From the NCBI RefSeq assembly GCF_023509825.1, contig NZ_JAKQXY010000001.1, forward strand, positions 310,001 through 374,000: a stretch of DNA of 64,000 nucleotides, given 5' to 3'. The position numbers and the translations under genes were made by a program. The notes under the pieces are model-generated. The model worked only from the letters and a program-made list of their open reading frames with translations. It was not told the origin of the DNA and did no database searches. Positions 51,527-64,000 of the stretch are shown here, in pieces; position 1 is the first letter of the stretch; every line of letters starts with the position of its first letter. The DNA is from Spiroplasma attinicola (GTDB taxonomy: Bacteria; Bacillota_I; Bacilli_A; Mycoplasmatales; VBWQ01).

Positions 51527-52054
51527 TTAATCCAAAAAGCTAAAATCGTTTTCTGATGGTCGATAGATTATTTCATTCAGTAATCGATCATTAACATTAT
51601 TCTGAGAATAATAATTAATAATATCTTGATCACTAATTTTGGCATTATCTGCTGTTTTTTTTCATGGCTCAGAACAAGCAATTGGCACTAATTCAAAATC
51701 AGTAAACTTCTGATGCACCTCTAACATTAAGCATTCTAATTCTACTCTTTCTCAATCTGGCAAAGTTTCAAATTCAATCTCATTATTAGTTTTATCAATT
51801 TGCTTGTTACCATATGGACTATAGTGAAAAAACACTTCTGGCAAAATTGGTCCAATTGATCATTTTTCAAAGCTATCATTTCATAATTTCATTTCTAAAA
51901 CTACTAAAGCATAAGCATAAACAAAATATAATAATTTTTGTAATTTAAATGGTGTAATTTCTTTATCTTGTTGATTATTATATTCGTTAATATCATGAAT
52001 AAAATTGACGGCATACTCACTAAATACTTTGATATCAATATCTAAGTTTTTCAT
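51527..52054 (-). CDS. Panacea-domain antitoxin (SocA/DUF4065-like), copy 1
   Basis: 175 aa with UGA Trp. The Panacea core ITPFKLQKLLYFVYAYALVV (about 34-53), then EKWSIGPILPEVFFHYSPYG, matches the KLqKLlY...W..GPv.peV pattern of this family, and a helical C-terminal extension follows. Panacea proteins neutralise varied toxins encoded next to them. AAAGGGG lies about 12 nt before the start. The gene comes first and the toxin second, the usual order. Confidence 0.85.
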
Positions 52055-52083
52055 ATCATTTTCAACCCCTTTCTATAAAATGA

Positions 52084-52116
52084 TATTTTGGCCTAAACTA
52101 ATTATATAACCAAATA
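52084..52116 (-). promoter_or_regulatory. Promoter of antitoxin 1 with flanking inverted repeat
   Basis: A TATAAT box (plus-strand ATTATA 52101-52106) lies between TATTTTGG (52084-52091) and CCAAATA (52110-52116). All three copies of the locus keep the box (53367, 54094) and partial repeat, which could be an autoregulatory operator. Confidence 0.45.
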
Positions 52117-52133
52117 CCAACTCCAAAACAAAA

Positions 52134-52171
52134 AAATAAAGGAAATCATACTAATATAACTTCCTTTATTT
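52134..52171 (-). terminator. Terminator of Panacea locus copy 2
   Basis: AAATAAAGGAA / TTCCTTTATTT stem followed on the minus strand by TTTTTTTG. Similar hairpins close the metG operon and the third copy. Confidence 0.75.
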
Positions 52172-52185
52172 AAAATTTTATTTAA

Positions 52186-52788
52186 CTAGCGTTCATAACC
52201 GTCAAATTCATTATCGCTATCTTCTGCTTCTTGTACTACTTGCTGTGATTTTTTTAAAGCCGCTTCAGCTTTTTTAAATCGTTCGATAAATTTTTGTTCA
52301 TCTTTTTCGATTCTCGCTAATTCATCATTAGTAAAAATAGTTTCAGAGTCTTGGTCTTTTTGTTTTAAATCCAATGAATCTTCAAAAATAATTTCTTTGA
52401 ATAAAAACTTAGTTTTATTATCTTTTTGTAAATTTCGAACATGAAATTCTAACTTTTCTAAATGTTCTTCATTCATTTGATGTTTCATTTTTATTCCTTC
52501 GGAATCATCAAATTCTTTTATATTTAAACTATATATTTGATCACATTTAATGTAAGCGTCACGAGTATTACCATGACTTTTTGAATATTCAAAAACATTT
52601 TTATAAGTTAATTTTCGCTTTCTTATCGTTTCACTATGAAATGTTGACATTGGCAACAACAAAATATTATCTGCTTCAATTTTCAAAACACACATAAATC
52701 GTTCAATTAAAAGAAAACCATCATGACTTCTAAATTGTCTATTAATAAAAATTATTCTTCCAGGTCTTAAACTGGCATCTTTACTCAT
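52186..52788 (-). CDS. PemK/MazF-like toxin, copy 2
   Basis: 200 aa, most positions identical to copy 1 (HDGFLLIERFMCVLKIEADN, NTRDAYIKCDQIYSLNI, tail VQEAEDSDNEFDGYER). Differences cluster near the N-terminus (SLRPGRIIFINRQFRSHDG) and in the central DFNG/DDSEG loop, possibly marking the antitoxin-contact surface. The start overlaps the antitoxin stop by 8 nt (ATGAGTAA), so expression is coupled. Confidence 0.6.
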   Translation of the reverse strand: MSKDASLRPGRIIFINRQFRSHDGFLLIERFMCVLKIEADNILLLPMSTFHSETIRKRKLTYKNVFEYSKSHGNTRDAYIKCDQIYSLNIKEFDDSEGIKMKHQMNEEHLEKLEFHVRNLQKDNKTKFLFKEIIFEDSLDLKQKDQDSETIFTNDELARIEKDEQKFIERFKKAEAALKKSQQVVQEAEDSDNEFDGYER

Positions 52789-53320
52789 TTTGAGTTAAAA
52801 AATCAAAGTTAACTTTTGATTGTCGATAAATTATTTCATTCAGTAATCGATCATTAACATTATTCTGAGAATAATAATCAATAATATCTTGATCACTAAT
52901 TTTGGCATTATCTGGTGTTTTTTTTCACGGTTCAGAACAAGCAATTGGTACTAATTCAAAATCAGTAAACTTCTGATGCACTTCTAACATTAAGGCATCT
53001 AAATCTAATCTTTTCATAGTTTTTAATTTATCAAAAAAACTAATCTCATTATTAGTTTTAGGAATTTGTTTATTACCATATTGATCATAGTGAAAAAACA
53101 CTTCTGGCAAAATTGGTCCAATTGATCACTTTTCAAAACTATCATTTCATAATTTTATTTCTCAAGTTACTAGAGCATAAGCATAAACAAAATATAATAA
53201 TTTTTGTAATTTAAATGGCGTAATTTCTTTATCTTGTTGATTATTATATTCGTTAATATCATGAATAAAATTGACGGCATACTCACTAAATACTTTGATA
53301 TCAATATCTAAGTTTTTCAT
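52781..53320 (-). CDS. Panacea-domain antitoxin, copy 2
   Basis: 179 aa, UGA Trp included. It is nearly identical to copy 1 over the Panacea core (KLQKLLYFVYAYALVTWEIK, EKWSIGPILPEVFFHYDQYG) and differs in the IPKTNNEISFFDKLKTMKR loop and in the C-terminal end (SKVNFDFLTQNE). The changes match those in its partner toxin, so the two pairs may be specific for themselves. Confidence 0.82.
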
Positions 53321-53442
53321 ATCATTTTCAACCCCTTTCTACAAAATGATATTTTGGTCTAAAATAATTATATACCGAAATTCCAATCCCAAAACAAAAA
53401 AATAAAGGAAATTATATCAATTTTCTTTATCTAAGATTTTAA

Positions 53443-53520
53443 TTAAAAACCATCATGACTTCTAAAAGGTTTACAAATAAGAATAATTTTTCCAGGTTTA
53501 AGACCAGGATTTTTGTCCAT
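53443..53520 (-). pseudogene. Truncated PemK/MazF-like toxin, copy 3
   Basis: The reading frame opens as in copy 1 (MDKNPGLKPGKIILICKPFR) and reaches HDGF, then hits TAA after 25 aa because bases are lost within the TTTTCTTTTAATT stretch. The remaining toxin sequence is absent; a weak hairpin follows directly. The partner antitoxin upstream is intact. Confidence 0.8.
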
Positions 53521-53522
53521 AT

Positions 53523-54050
53523 TTAATCCAAAAAACTAAAATCGTTTTCTGATGGTCGATAGATTATTTCATTCAGTAATCGATCATTAACATTATTCTG
53601 AGAATAATAATCAATAATATCTTGATCACTAATTTTGGCATTATCTGGTGTTTTTTTTCACGGTTCAGAACAAGCAATTGCCACTAATTCAAAATCAGTA
53701 AACTTCTGATGCACTTCTAACATTAAGGCATCTAAATCTAACCTTTCTCAATTTGGCAATGTTTCAAACTTAATATCATTATTAGTTTTATCAATTTGTT
53801 TGTTACCATATTGGCCATAGTGAAAAAATACTTCTGGCAAAATTGGTCCAATTGATCACTTTTCAAAGCTATCATTTCATAATTTCATTTCTAAAACTAC
53901 TAAAGCATAAGCATAAACAAAATATAATAATTTTTGTAATTTAAATGGTGTAATTTCTTTATCTTGTTGATTATTATATTCGTTAATATCATGAATAAAA
54001 TTGACGGCATACTCACTAAATACTTTGATATCAATATCTAAATTTTTCAT
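53523..54050 (-). CDS. Panacea-domain antitoxin, copy 3 (orphan)
   Basis: 175 aa, intact with UGA Trp, closely matching copy 1 (LPDWERLDLDALMLEVHQ..., C-terminal RPSENDFSFLD). Its own toxin is truncated, so it may persist to neutralise the toxins of copies 1 and 2 or as an anti-addiction gene. It keeps the same upstream box and ribosome-binding site. Confidence 0.82.
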
Positions 54051-54126
54051 ATCATTTTCAACCCCTTTCTAAATGATATTTTGGTTTAAACTAATTATAT
54101 AACCAAATACCAACTCTAAAACAAAA

Positions 54127-54158
54127 AAATAAAGGAAATCATATTAGTATGATTTCCT

Positions 54159-54164
<6 letters not shown>
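54127..54164 (-). terminator. Terminator of metG
   Basis: Perfect 17-bp stem (AAATAAAGGAAATCATA and complement) with a 4-nt loop, followed on the minus strand by TTTTTTTG. It overlaps the metG stop codon. Confidence 0.85.
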
Positions 54165-55745
<1,581 letters not shown>

Positions 55746-55759
55746 TTTCTTCTCTTTTT

Positions 55760-57055
55760 TTATTTAAAAACTTTGTTAAAAATATAATCAACATTTACTA
55801 AGAATTGCTTTTCATCATAACATTTTATTAACTGTTCTTGTGTTAAGTACTTATCAATTTTATTCGCTTGTAAAACATCTTTAAAATTTTTATTTTCTTT
55901 TTGAGCAATTAATGACGCATTTTGAATAAAATCATAAGCTGCTTCTCTTGTTAATTTCGGATTATTTTTAATTATTGCTAAAAGTACTGGTTGTGAAAAA
56001 TAAAGATCATTTGCTTTTCGTAAATTTTCATTAATTACTCGAGTATTAACAACTAAATTTTCTAAAACATTTACCATTCTTTTTCCAATAAAGTCTAAAG
56101 CATGATAAACATCAGGAAAAATAACTCGCTCATTAGAACTATGAGAAATATCTCTTTCATATCATAACAAATTATTTTCAAAACTAACATTAACATAAGT
56201 GCGAATTAACCGTGATAAACCAACAATATTCTCACTGGCAATCGGATTTTTTTTATGTGGCATTGAACTTGAACCTTTTTGATTCAAAGCAAAACCTTCT
56301 GCTAACTCATTAACTTCACTACGTTGACTTAATCTAATTTCTAAAGCAATTTTTTCAATTGTTGAAGCAATATTTGCTAAAGTTGTTAATAAAAAACTAT
56401 GACGATCTCTTTGTACTACTTGTGTAGCACAACTATCAACAGCCATTTTTCATTTTTTAGCAACAATTTCACTAACTTTTGGTGATACATGAGCAAAATT
56501 ACCAACTGAACCAGTAATTTTAACTACTTCAATTTGTGTTTTTGCCAAGTCTAATCTTGCTAATTGTCGATTTAATTCATCATATCATAAAGCAAACTTT
56601 AAACCTAAACTAGTAGGTTCAGCAAAAATCCCATGCGTACGAGCAATAATTGGTTGATTTTTATATCTAATTGCTAATTCTTTTAACTTTTTTTGTAAAT
56701 CTAAAATATCATTACTAATAATGACATTAGCTTGCTTGATTTGATAATTTTGAACACTATCAACCATATCAGTTGAAGTTAAGCCATAATGAATTCAACG
56801 ACTTTCATTTTTTAAACTTGCACTTAGCATTCTTGTAAAAGCAACAACATCATGTTTTGTTTCAATCTCAAGTTTTTTCATTAATGGTAAATTTAATTTA
56901 GCATGATTTTTAATTTTTAAAAAATCACTTTTTGGAAAATAATTTAATTGACTTAATGCTTCAGCAACATCAATTTGAAATTGTAATCATAAATTAAAAC
57001 GATTTTCATCATTTCAAATTTTGTTCATTGCTTCGGTTTGATAACGCTCAATCAT
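55760..57055 (-). CDS. purB: Adenylosuccinate lyase
   Basis: 431 aa, joined through UGA Trp codons. Conserved TSTDMVDSVQNYQI, ARTHGIFAEPTSLGLKFA, the fumarase-superfamily signature GSSSMPHKKNPIASENIVG (about 254-272) and DISHSSNERVIFPD. It converts adenylosuccinate to AMP, following PurA. ATG 57055 lies 5 nt after the purA stop, whose end supplies AAGGAG. Confidence 0.95.
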
Positions 57056-57060
57056 AAAAA

Positions 57061-58368
<1,308 letters not shown>

Positions 58369-58404
58369 TATTTTGACTCCTTCTTATTTTGCATTTTGCA
58401 TTAA

Positions 58405-58974
58405 TTAAAATTTTTGATTATTAAATTTATTCATTAAATTATTAAGATTATTATTATCAACTCAACTCAAAATTGCGTTAAAAAAAAGTTCTGAATTATT
58501 ATTAATTCTTGCTAATTCTTCACTAGTAAATTTACTTAAAACTCAATTAACAGTACTAAAATTGGGATTTCTGCCAACACCAATTCTTAAACGAGCAAAA
58601 TTATTAGTATTAGTTTTTGCAAAGATATCTTTTAAACCATTATGACCAGCAGCAGAACCAGTATTTTTAAATTGAATTCGACCAAAATCTAAATCAATTT
58701 CATCATGAATAATTAAAACATCTTCTAATTTTATCTTAAAAAAATTAATAAAATTAGCAACACAAATACCTGATAAATTCATAAATGTTAAAGGTTTTAA
58801 TAAAATGATATCTTGATTTTGATATTTAGTTTTAATAAATTCACCGCTAAATTTTGTTTCTTTGTTAGTAAGATTTAATGCTTTTGCTAAATTATCAATT
58901 ATTATAAAACCAGCATTATGTCTTGTTCACTGATATTGTATTCCTGGATTACCTAAACCAACAATTAATTTCAT
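58405..58974 (-). CDS. pth: Peptidyl-tRNA hydrolase
   Basis: 189 aa, with UGA Trp. Catalytic His in WTRHNAGFI (about residue 20), FMNLSG, and IHDEIDLDFG...GSAAGHNGLKDI carry the conserved active-site residues. It frees tRNA from stalled peptidyl-tRNA. It follows prs by 13 nt, the usual prs-pth pairing. Confidence 0.95.
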
Positions 58975-58987
58975 TTTATTTTCTCTT

Positions 58988-59998
58988 TTATTTAATTGCT
59001 TTTTTTACTTTTTTAAGTAATAAGTCAGTTTTATTATCATAAACTTCAGTTAAAGATTTATTTTTGATTGAAGCACTAATCATATTAGCAATAAAATCAG
59101 TAATTGAAATAACTTTTAAACCTTTAAATTGCTTTTCTTTTGGCAATGCAATCGTATCAGTAACAACTACTTCAGTAATTACTTCATCTTTAATTGCTTG
59201 ATTAAATCTATCAACAGCATCAAGACTAAAAAGACCATGAGTTGCAACAATATAAACTGATTTAGCACCATGTTCTCTAATTGCTTTTGCTGCATTAAGA
59301 ATTGTCCCACCTGTATCAATCATATCGTCAATAATGATGGCATTTTTATCCTTAACATCACCTAAAACAAATTTCACTTCACTTTGATTTGGTTTACTTC
59401 TTCTTTTATCAATTACTGCTAATGAACAACCAAGTAAATCAGCTAATCTTCGAGCACGAACAACACCACCATGATCAGGTGAAACAACAACTGGATTGGA
59501 AATTTCTTGATCAATTATATAAGTAGCCAAATCATGAGTTGCCCGCAAATCATCAACAGGAATATCAAAAAATCCTTGTTCTTGTGAAGAATGTAAATCA
59601 ACAGTAATTAATCGCTCCATTCCTGCTGTGACTAATAAATTAGCAACTAATTTACATGTTATTGGCTGTCTTCCTAACATTTTGCGATCTTGTCTTGCAT
59701 AACCAAAATAAGGAATTACAACATGAATTTTAGCAGCTGATGCTCTCATTAAAGCATCAAGGGTTATTAATAATTCCATTAAATTCTCATTAACTGGCGG
59801 TGCTGTCGATTGAATTAAATAAACCTCTTTTCCTCGCACTGATGTTTTCAATTGAACATTAAATTCACCATCAGCAAAGCGACTTACTTCAATTTCTCCT
59901 GGTTTTAAATTAATTTTTTGACATACTAATTTACTAAATTCTTTACTAGCACTTAAACCCAAAATTACAACATCATTTTTATCAAGCACGCTATTCAC
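58988..59998 (-). CDS. prs: Ribose-phosphate pyrophosphokinase
   Basis: 336 aa from GTG 59998 behind AAAGGA. Conserved SRFADGEFNVQL, ARQDRKMLGRQPITCKLVANLL, VTVDLHSSQEQGFF-like metal-site region, SPDHGGVVRARRLADLL and the PRPP-binding loop IIDDMIDTGGTI (about 223-234). It makes PRPP for nucleotide salvage and synthesis. It stands at the head of the prs-pth unit; a TATAAT box lies at 60036-60031 on this strand. Confidence 0.96.
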   Translation of the reverse strand: MNSVLDKNDVVILGLSASKEFSKLVCQKINLKPGEIEVSRFADGEFNVQLKTSVRGKEVYLIQSTAPPVNENLMELLITLDALMRASAAKIHVVIPYFGYARQDRKMLGRQPITCKLVANLLVTAGMERLITVDLHSSQEQGFFDIPVDDLRATHDLATYIIDQEISNPVVVSPDHGGVVRARRLADLLGCSLAVIDKRRSKPNQSEVKFVLGDVKDKNAIIIDDMIDTGGTILNAAKAIREHGAKSVYIVATHGLFSLDAVDRFNQAIKDEVITEVVVTDTIALPKEKQFKGLKVISITDFIANMISASIKNKSLTEVYDNKTDLLLKKVKKAIK

Positions 59999-60103
59999 TA
60001 CTTTCCTTTCTCAATTAACTTGCTATTTTCATTATACTAATAAATATACTAATAAAAAAATAATTATTAACATTTAAAATAAATTTAAATCAAATTTTTA
60101 TCG

Positions 60104-60943
60104 TTATTTTAATTTCTTTTCTTGTTTTAAAATCAAAAATAACTCTTGAAACATTACAAAAGTTAAATTCTCAGCTCGAATTGTTGGTAATCATTTTAAT
60201 GATTTTATTAATTCATTTGCTGCTTCTTTTGTTAAATATTTTGTTAAATTATTAACTAAAGTTTTTCTTTTGCTGGCAAAACAAGAACGAACAAAAATTC
60301 AAAATTGCTTTTCATCATCTAAATTAATATCATCTTTCACTTGAAATAAAACAACACTACTAGTAACTTTAGGTGCAGGAAAAAAAGATTGTGGTTTAAC
60401 ATCAAAAACAACTTTTACTTGACAATAAAACTGACACATTACTGATAAATTACTATAAGCTTTAGTATTTACTTTAGCATTTAATCTTTGTGAAACTTCT
60501 TTTTGCATCATTAAAACAAAAGCAGAAAAAAATTTAACATTTTCCAATAACTTTAAAATAATTGGTGAAGTTAGATAATATGGTAAATTAGCAATCACAA
60601 TAACCTGATTATCATTTGCAAATTCTTTAGTAATTAAGTTTGCTAAGTCAATTTTTAAAAAATCTTGATTAATAATTTTTAAATTATTAGTATCTTTAAA
60701 TTCTTCATTTAAATATGGAATCAATTTCTTATCAACTTCAATTGTCACAACTTTTTTTGCGTTGCTAACTAAAGTTTTTGTTAAATGACCTAAACCTGTA
60801 CCAATTTCTAAAACATTTTTATTTTCAATATTAACAACATTAGCAATCTTTTTAATAATATTTTGATCAAATAAAAAATTTTGTCCAAGACTTTTAACAG
60901 GATGCAAATTATTGTCTATTAAAGTTGTTTTAATTTCTTTCAT
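60104..60943 (-). CDS. rsmA: 16S rRNA dimethyladenosine transferase (KsgA)
   Basis: 279 aa with UGA Trp. Start HPVKSLGQNFLFDQNIIKKI is the KsgA signature; SAM-binding VLEIGTGLGHLTKTL (about 44-58), VTIEVDKKLIPYL, and catalytic VIANLPYYLTSPIILKLL (NLPY, about 118-121). It dimethylates A1518 and A1519 in 16S rRNA, a checkpoint of 30S assembly. A TATAAT box lies 27-32 nt upstream on this strand (60975-60970). Confidence 0.96.
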
Positions 60944-61040
60944 TCAAAATCACCTATAATGCTAATTAAATTATATCATTGTAAAATTGTTAATAAATTA
61001 AAAATTGAAACTCAAACTTGAATTTCAACTAAAAATTATC

Positions 61041-61358
61041 TTAAGATGTTATTTGTATCCTATTTTTAACAGATTTTTGAGCATCAAAATAAATAAATAA
61101 AATTATTATCCCTGGAATTAGTAAAGCAAATAAACTAATAATGCCACTAATAAATACTCGTTTTTTTGGATTTAAACAAAATAAAACTGAATTTAAAAAA
61201 GTAAGACCTTCAATTAATGCTAAAGCAATGAAAAAATTAATTCAAAAATCAGATACTTTATTAACAAACGGATAAATAATTGTCAATAATACAATAGCAA
61301 TTGAAATAATCATTGCTAAAATTGCTGCAATTCTTAATTTTTTAACATTCAATGCCAT
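61041..61358 (-). CDS. Small membrane protein, 105 aa
   Basis: Three hydrophobic segments (about 9-30, 40-62, 70-93) with a basic NPKKRVF loop and a polar tail. One UGA Trp. It is 22 nt upstream of no other reading frame and lies between rsmA and the DJ-1-like gene. I do not recognise a family; generic mollicute membrane protein. No strong ribosome-binding site is visible (TAAAATAAATTT upstream), so the start is less certain. Confidence 0.5.
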
Positions 61359-61389
61359 AAATTTATTTTACTTTCATTTTTTAATAATT

Positions 61390-61944
61390 TTAAAATTCTA
61401 ATGTTGTTTTTACTTTATCAGCTGCTTCTTGCCCTAACAAAGTAGTAATAATTTGCAAAGCAAATTGAAAGGCACAACCAATTGATTTACCAGTAATAAT
61501 ATTACCACTGACAACAGCAGGTTGATTTGTTTTGATTGCTGAAGCTAAACCTTTATCACAACCAGGGTAAAAAGTTATTTTTTTATTATTCAACAAATTT
61601 AATTGTCCTAAAATTTGTGGTGCTGCACAAATTGCTGCAACAAACTTATTTTGATCATGAGCAAATGCTACTAATTGTTTTTTTAACAATTCATTTTTAT
61701 TTAAATTTGCAACACCTAAGTTACCACCTGGTAAAATCAAAATTTTATAATCATTAAAATTAATCTTTTTAATTTCTTTTTCACAATTAATATTAACATT
61801 ATGACTTGATCTTACTAATAATTCTGATGATAAACTAACAATATCAACTTCAATATTTGCTCTTCGTAACAAATCAATTGTAATAGTTGCTTCACTTGTT
61901 TGAAATCCATGAGCTAAAAATATTGCCGCTTTAATTTTATTCAT
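61390..61944 (-). CDS. DJ-1/PfpI family protein
   Basis: 184 aa from ATG 61944, preferred over GTG 61953 because AGGTG (overlapping the tatD stop) then has proper spacing. Motifs: AIFLAHGFQTSEATITIDLLRR, LILPGGNLGVANL and the nucleophile elbow AAICAAPQILGQ with the family cysteine (about 103), and PGCDKGLAS. DJ-1-like proteins act as glyoxalase-type deglycases or redox sensors; the precise activity cannot be read from sequence. Confidence 0.88.
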   Translation of the reverse strand: MNKIKAAIFLAHGFQTSEATITIDLLRRANIEVDIVSLSSELLVRSSHNVNINCEKEIKKINFNDYKILILPGGNLGVANLNKNELLKKQLVAFAHDQNKFVAAICAAPQILGQLNLLNNKKITFYPGCDKGLASAIKTNQPAVVSGNIITGKSIGCAFQFALQIITTLLGQEAADKVKTTLEF

Positions 61945-61953
61945 AATTTTCAC

Positions 61954-62778
61954 CTAATTTTTATTTAAATTAAACAAACTTATCGCGTTATCATTAACCA
62001 TTTTGCGAACAGTTTGTTCAGGTATTTTTTTCAACTCAGCAATCTTTCTCACAGTAAAAACAATATTAACCGGAAAATTAACTGTCAAGCCAGATTTATT
62101 TGGTTTTTTACCTCGTAATGGTTCTGGTGTTAAATATGGTGCATCAGTTTCAACTAAAATACGATTATTAGGAATTTCTTTAATAACTGCTTGTAATTCT
62201 TTAGCATTTTTATAAGTTAGATTACCAGCAAAAGAAATGTAAAAACCTAATTTTAAGAATTTTTCAGCAATTTCTTTAGTACCTGTAAAGCAATGTAAAA
62301 TTCCTTTAGTAATACCTTGTTCTTTAACAATTTCATAAGCATCATTAAAAGCATTTCTAATATGTAATAAAACTGGCAAATCATATTTTTTAGCAATTTT
62401 TAATTGTTCAGTAAATCATTTCTTTTGTAATTCAACCGGAGTATCTTGATGAAAATAATCTAAACCAATTTCACCAATGGCAATAACTTTACCAGTTTGA
62501 ATAAATTTTACTAACTCTGCCATCGCTTTTGAATTAGCTTTACCTACTTCTGTTGGGTGAATACCAACTGCAGCAAAAATTTTTGGAACATTGTTATTGC
62601 TAGCATATTGATAAGCTTGTGAAACTGCTTGATTACTAGTTGCTAAATTAAAACCAACATTTAAAATGTTTCCAACACCAGCAACAAAAGCATTATTTAA
62701 TAAGTTATCTAACTCTTCATTTTGATAATGTCTTGACATTAAATGACAATGACTATCAAAGATTCCATTATTTACCAT
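61954..62778 (-). CDS. tatD: TatD family metal-dependent hydrolase
   Basis: 274 aa with one UGA Trp. Metal ligands in FDSHCHLMSRHYQ (H-x-H), GEIGLDYFH, LHIRNAF, ILHCFTGTKE and VETDAPYLTP are conserved. TatD-like proteins are DNases/hydrolases with roles in nucleic-acid turnover and tRNA end trimming. ATG after AAGGGGGAACC. Its TAG overlaps the ribosome-binding site of the DJ-1 gene, so these two are coupled. Confidence 0.93.
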
Positions 62779-62813
62779 GGTTCCCCCTTATAATATTAGT
62801 TTTTTTGTTTTCG

Positions 62814-64000
62814 TTATTTTCCTAAACAAAATCTTTTAAAGATTTCATCAACTAAATCAATTTGATAATCTTTACCTTGAATTGATAATAATAAATTTCA
62901 AGCATTTTGTAAATAGATTACCACTAAATCAACTGGAACACCTTGTTTTAATTCTGTAACAGCTTTACTAATATTAGTTTCAATTTGCTCAAAATATTCT
63001 AATTGTCTAGTATTAGTTAAAAGTAATTCATTATTAAAGTCAATTTTAGTTGTTAAAGTTTTTTGTTTAATTGCTTCAATTAAAGAACTAATATCTTGAT
63101 TTAAAGCACTAATTTTAATTGTATCAGTTATTTGTAATTTTGACGTTAAATCATTTTTATTAGCAACAATAATATAGTTTTTATCTTTAATTAAATTTAT
63201 TAATTGATAATCTTCTTTTGTTAACGGCTTAGAACCATCTAAAACTAAAATTACTAATTGTGCTTTTTCAAGCATTGCTTTACTTTTAGCAATGCCAATC
63301 TTTTCAATTTCATTTTTTGTTGTTCTAATACCAGCAGTATCAACTAAATTTAAACTAATATCTCCTAAATTAATTTTTCCTTCAACTAAATCTCTTGTTG
63401 TTCCTTGGATTTCTGAAACAATTGCTTTATCTTCTTTTAACAAAGCATTTAACAATGAAGATTTACCAACATTAGGTTTACCAATAATTACCGTATTAAT
63501 TCCATTTTTAATAATCTGAGTAATTTGACTATGTTCTTTAATTTTTTTAATTTCATGTAAAAAATTAGCGACTTCATTAATCATTATTTGATTAGTAATT
63601 TGCTCAACACCATCATATTCTGGATAATCAATATTAACATTAACATTAGCAATTAAAGTTAATAATTGTTCAGACAATTGATTAATTAAATTAGTTGTAT
63701 GTGTTCCTAAATTATTAATAGCTGTCTTTAAGGTTGCATCATTTTCAGCAAAAATTAAATCATTAATAGCTTCTGCTTGGACTAAATTAACTTTATTATT
63801 TAAAAATGCTCGACGAGTAAATTCACCTGGCAAAGCCATTCTCATTCCAAGACTAAGTAATAATTTAATAATTTTTTGAGTAACTAAAACACCACCATGA
63901 CAATTAATTTCAATGATATCTTCACCTGTAAATGATTTTGGATTACGATAGCATGCTAAAATTACTTCATCAATTTTATTACCGTCTAAATCATGAAGAT
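62814..64000 (-). CDS. mnmE: tRNA modification GTPase MnmE, 5' end missing
   Basis: The gene runs beyond the window; 395 codons are present including the stop. The N-terminal part shows NPKSFTGEDIIEINCHGG and PGEFTRRAFLNNKVNLVQAEAINDLI; the G domain has GKPNVGKSSLLNALL, DTAGIRTTKNEIEKIG, and NKNDL; the C-terminal end is the catalytic FCLGK. MnmE with MnmG makes xm5U34 in tRNA wobble positions. UGA Trp near the end. It precedes tatD as part of the same minus-strand run. Confidence 0.95.

Overview
The window comes from a very AT-rich mollicute that uses genetic code 4. UGA must be read as tryptophan in nearly every conserved gene (rarA, rlmB, cysS, folC, dnaB, metG, purA, purB, pth, mnmE and others), and reading it so joins fragments that stop-at-UGA reading would leave separate. 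Gene order, Cys-lipobox lipoproteins and a mollicute-type conjugation module point to Spiroplasma or a close relative. This is inferred from gene content; no database search was possible.

Layout. 1-7.5 kb: start of an ABC ATPase (-), HU (+), a membrane protein and a LolD/FtsX-type ABC exporter (-), two tandem exported proteins sharing a C-terminal domain (+), and rplK-rplA (-). 7.6-15.5 kb: an accessory block with a small membrane protein, a 75-aa orphan, a membrane-anchored beta-repeat protein, a 1534-aa protein built of phage tail-fibre-style repeats, a decayed duplicate, and a UPF0236-like (Mbov_0401-like) transposase. 15.6-16.9 kb: rpmG-secE-nusG (-) with an excellent promoter. 17.0-29.9 kb: a conjugation (type IV secretion) module, all (+), with lipoprotein, pilin-like protein, VirB6/TrbL-like channel, VirB4 ATPase and VirD4 coupling ATPase. 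Between the two ATPases lies a tandem array of tiny K/R/E/Q-rich proteins with recurring leaders and hairpins. 30.0-31.3 kb: a second transposase of the same family. 31.4-44.5 kb (-): rarA, a SigH-like sigma factor, rlmB, cysS, ECF S component, folC, second ECF S component, ung, zinc-ribbon membrane protein, rlmH, a lipoprotein, dnaB, rplI, gdpP. 45-48.1 kb: an exported protein (+), then rpsF-ssb-rpsR, a membrane protein and a deoxynucleoside kinase (-). 48.3-50.9 kb: a class II ribonucleotide reductase (+). 50.9-54.1 kb: a triplicated Panacea antitoxin / PemK-MazF-like toxin locus (-), the third toxin truncated. 54.1-64 kb (-): metG, purB, purA, pth, prs, rsmA, a membrane protein, a DJ-1/PfpI protein, tatD and mnmE (5' end outside the window).

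In Firmicutes cysS-rlmB-sigH-rpmG-secE-nusG-rplK-rplA is one conserved run. Here the same order and strand survive, but the run is split twice: by the conjugation module between the sigH/rarA side and rpmG, and by the tail-fibre/transposase block between nusG and rplK. Each block carries one UPF0236-like transposase. The conjugation module has the channel and both motor ATPases but no recognisable relaxase, partition or replication gene, so it looks like a reduced or decayed integrative element.

The features most worth follow-up are the K/R/E/Q cassette array inside the conjugation module, the giant tail-fibre-like repeat protein without a prophage, and the triplicated Panacea toxin-antitoxin locus.
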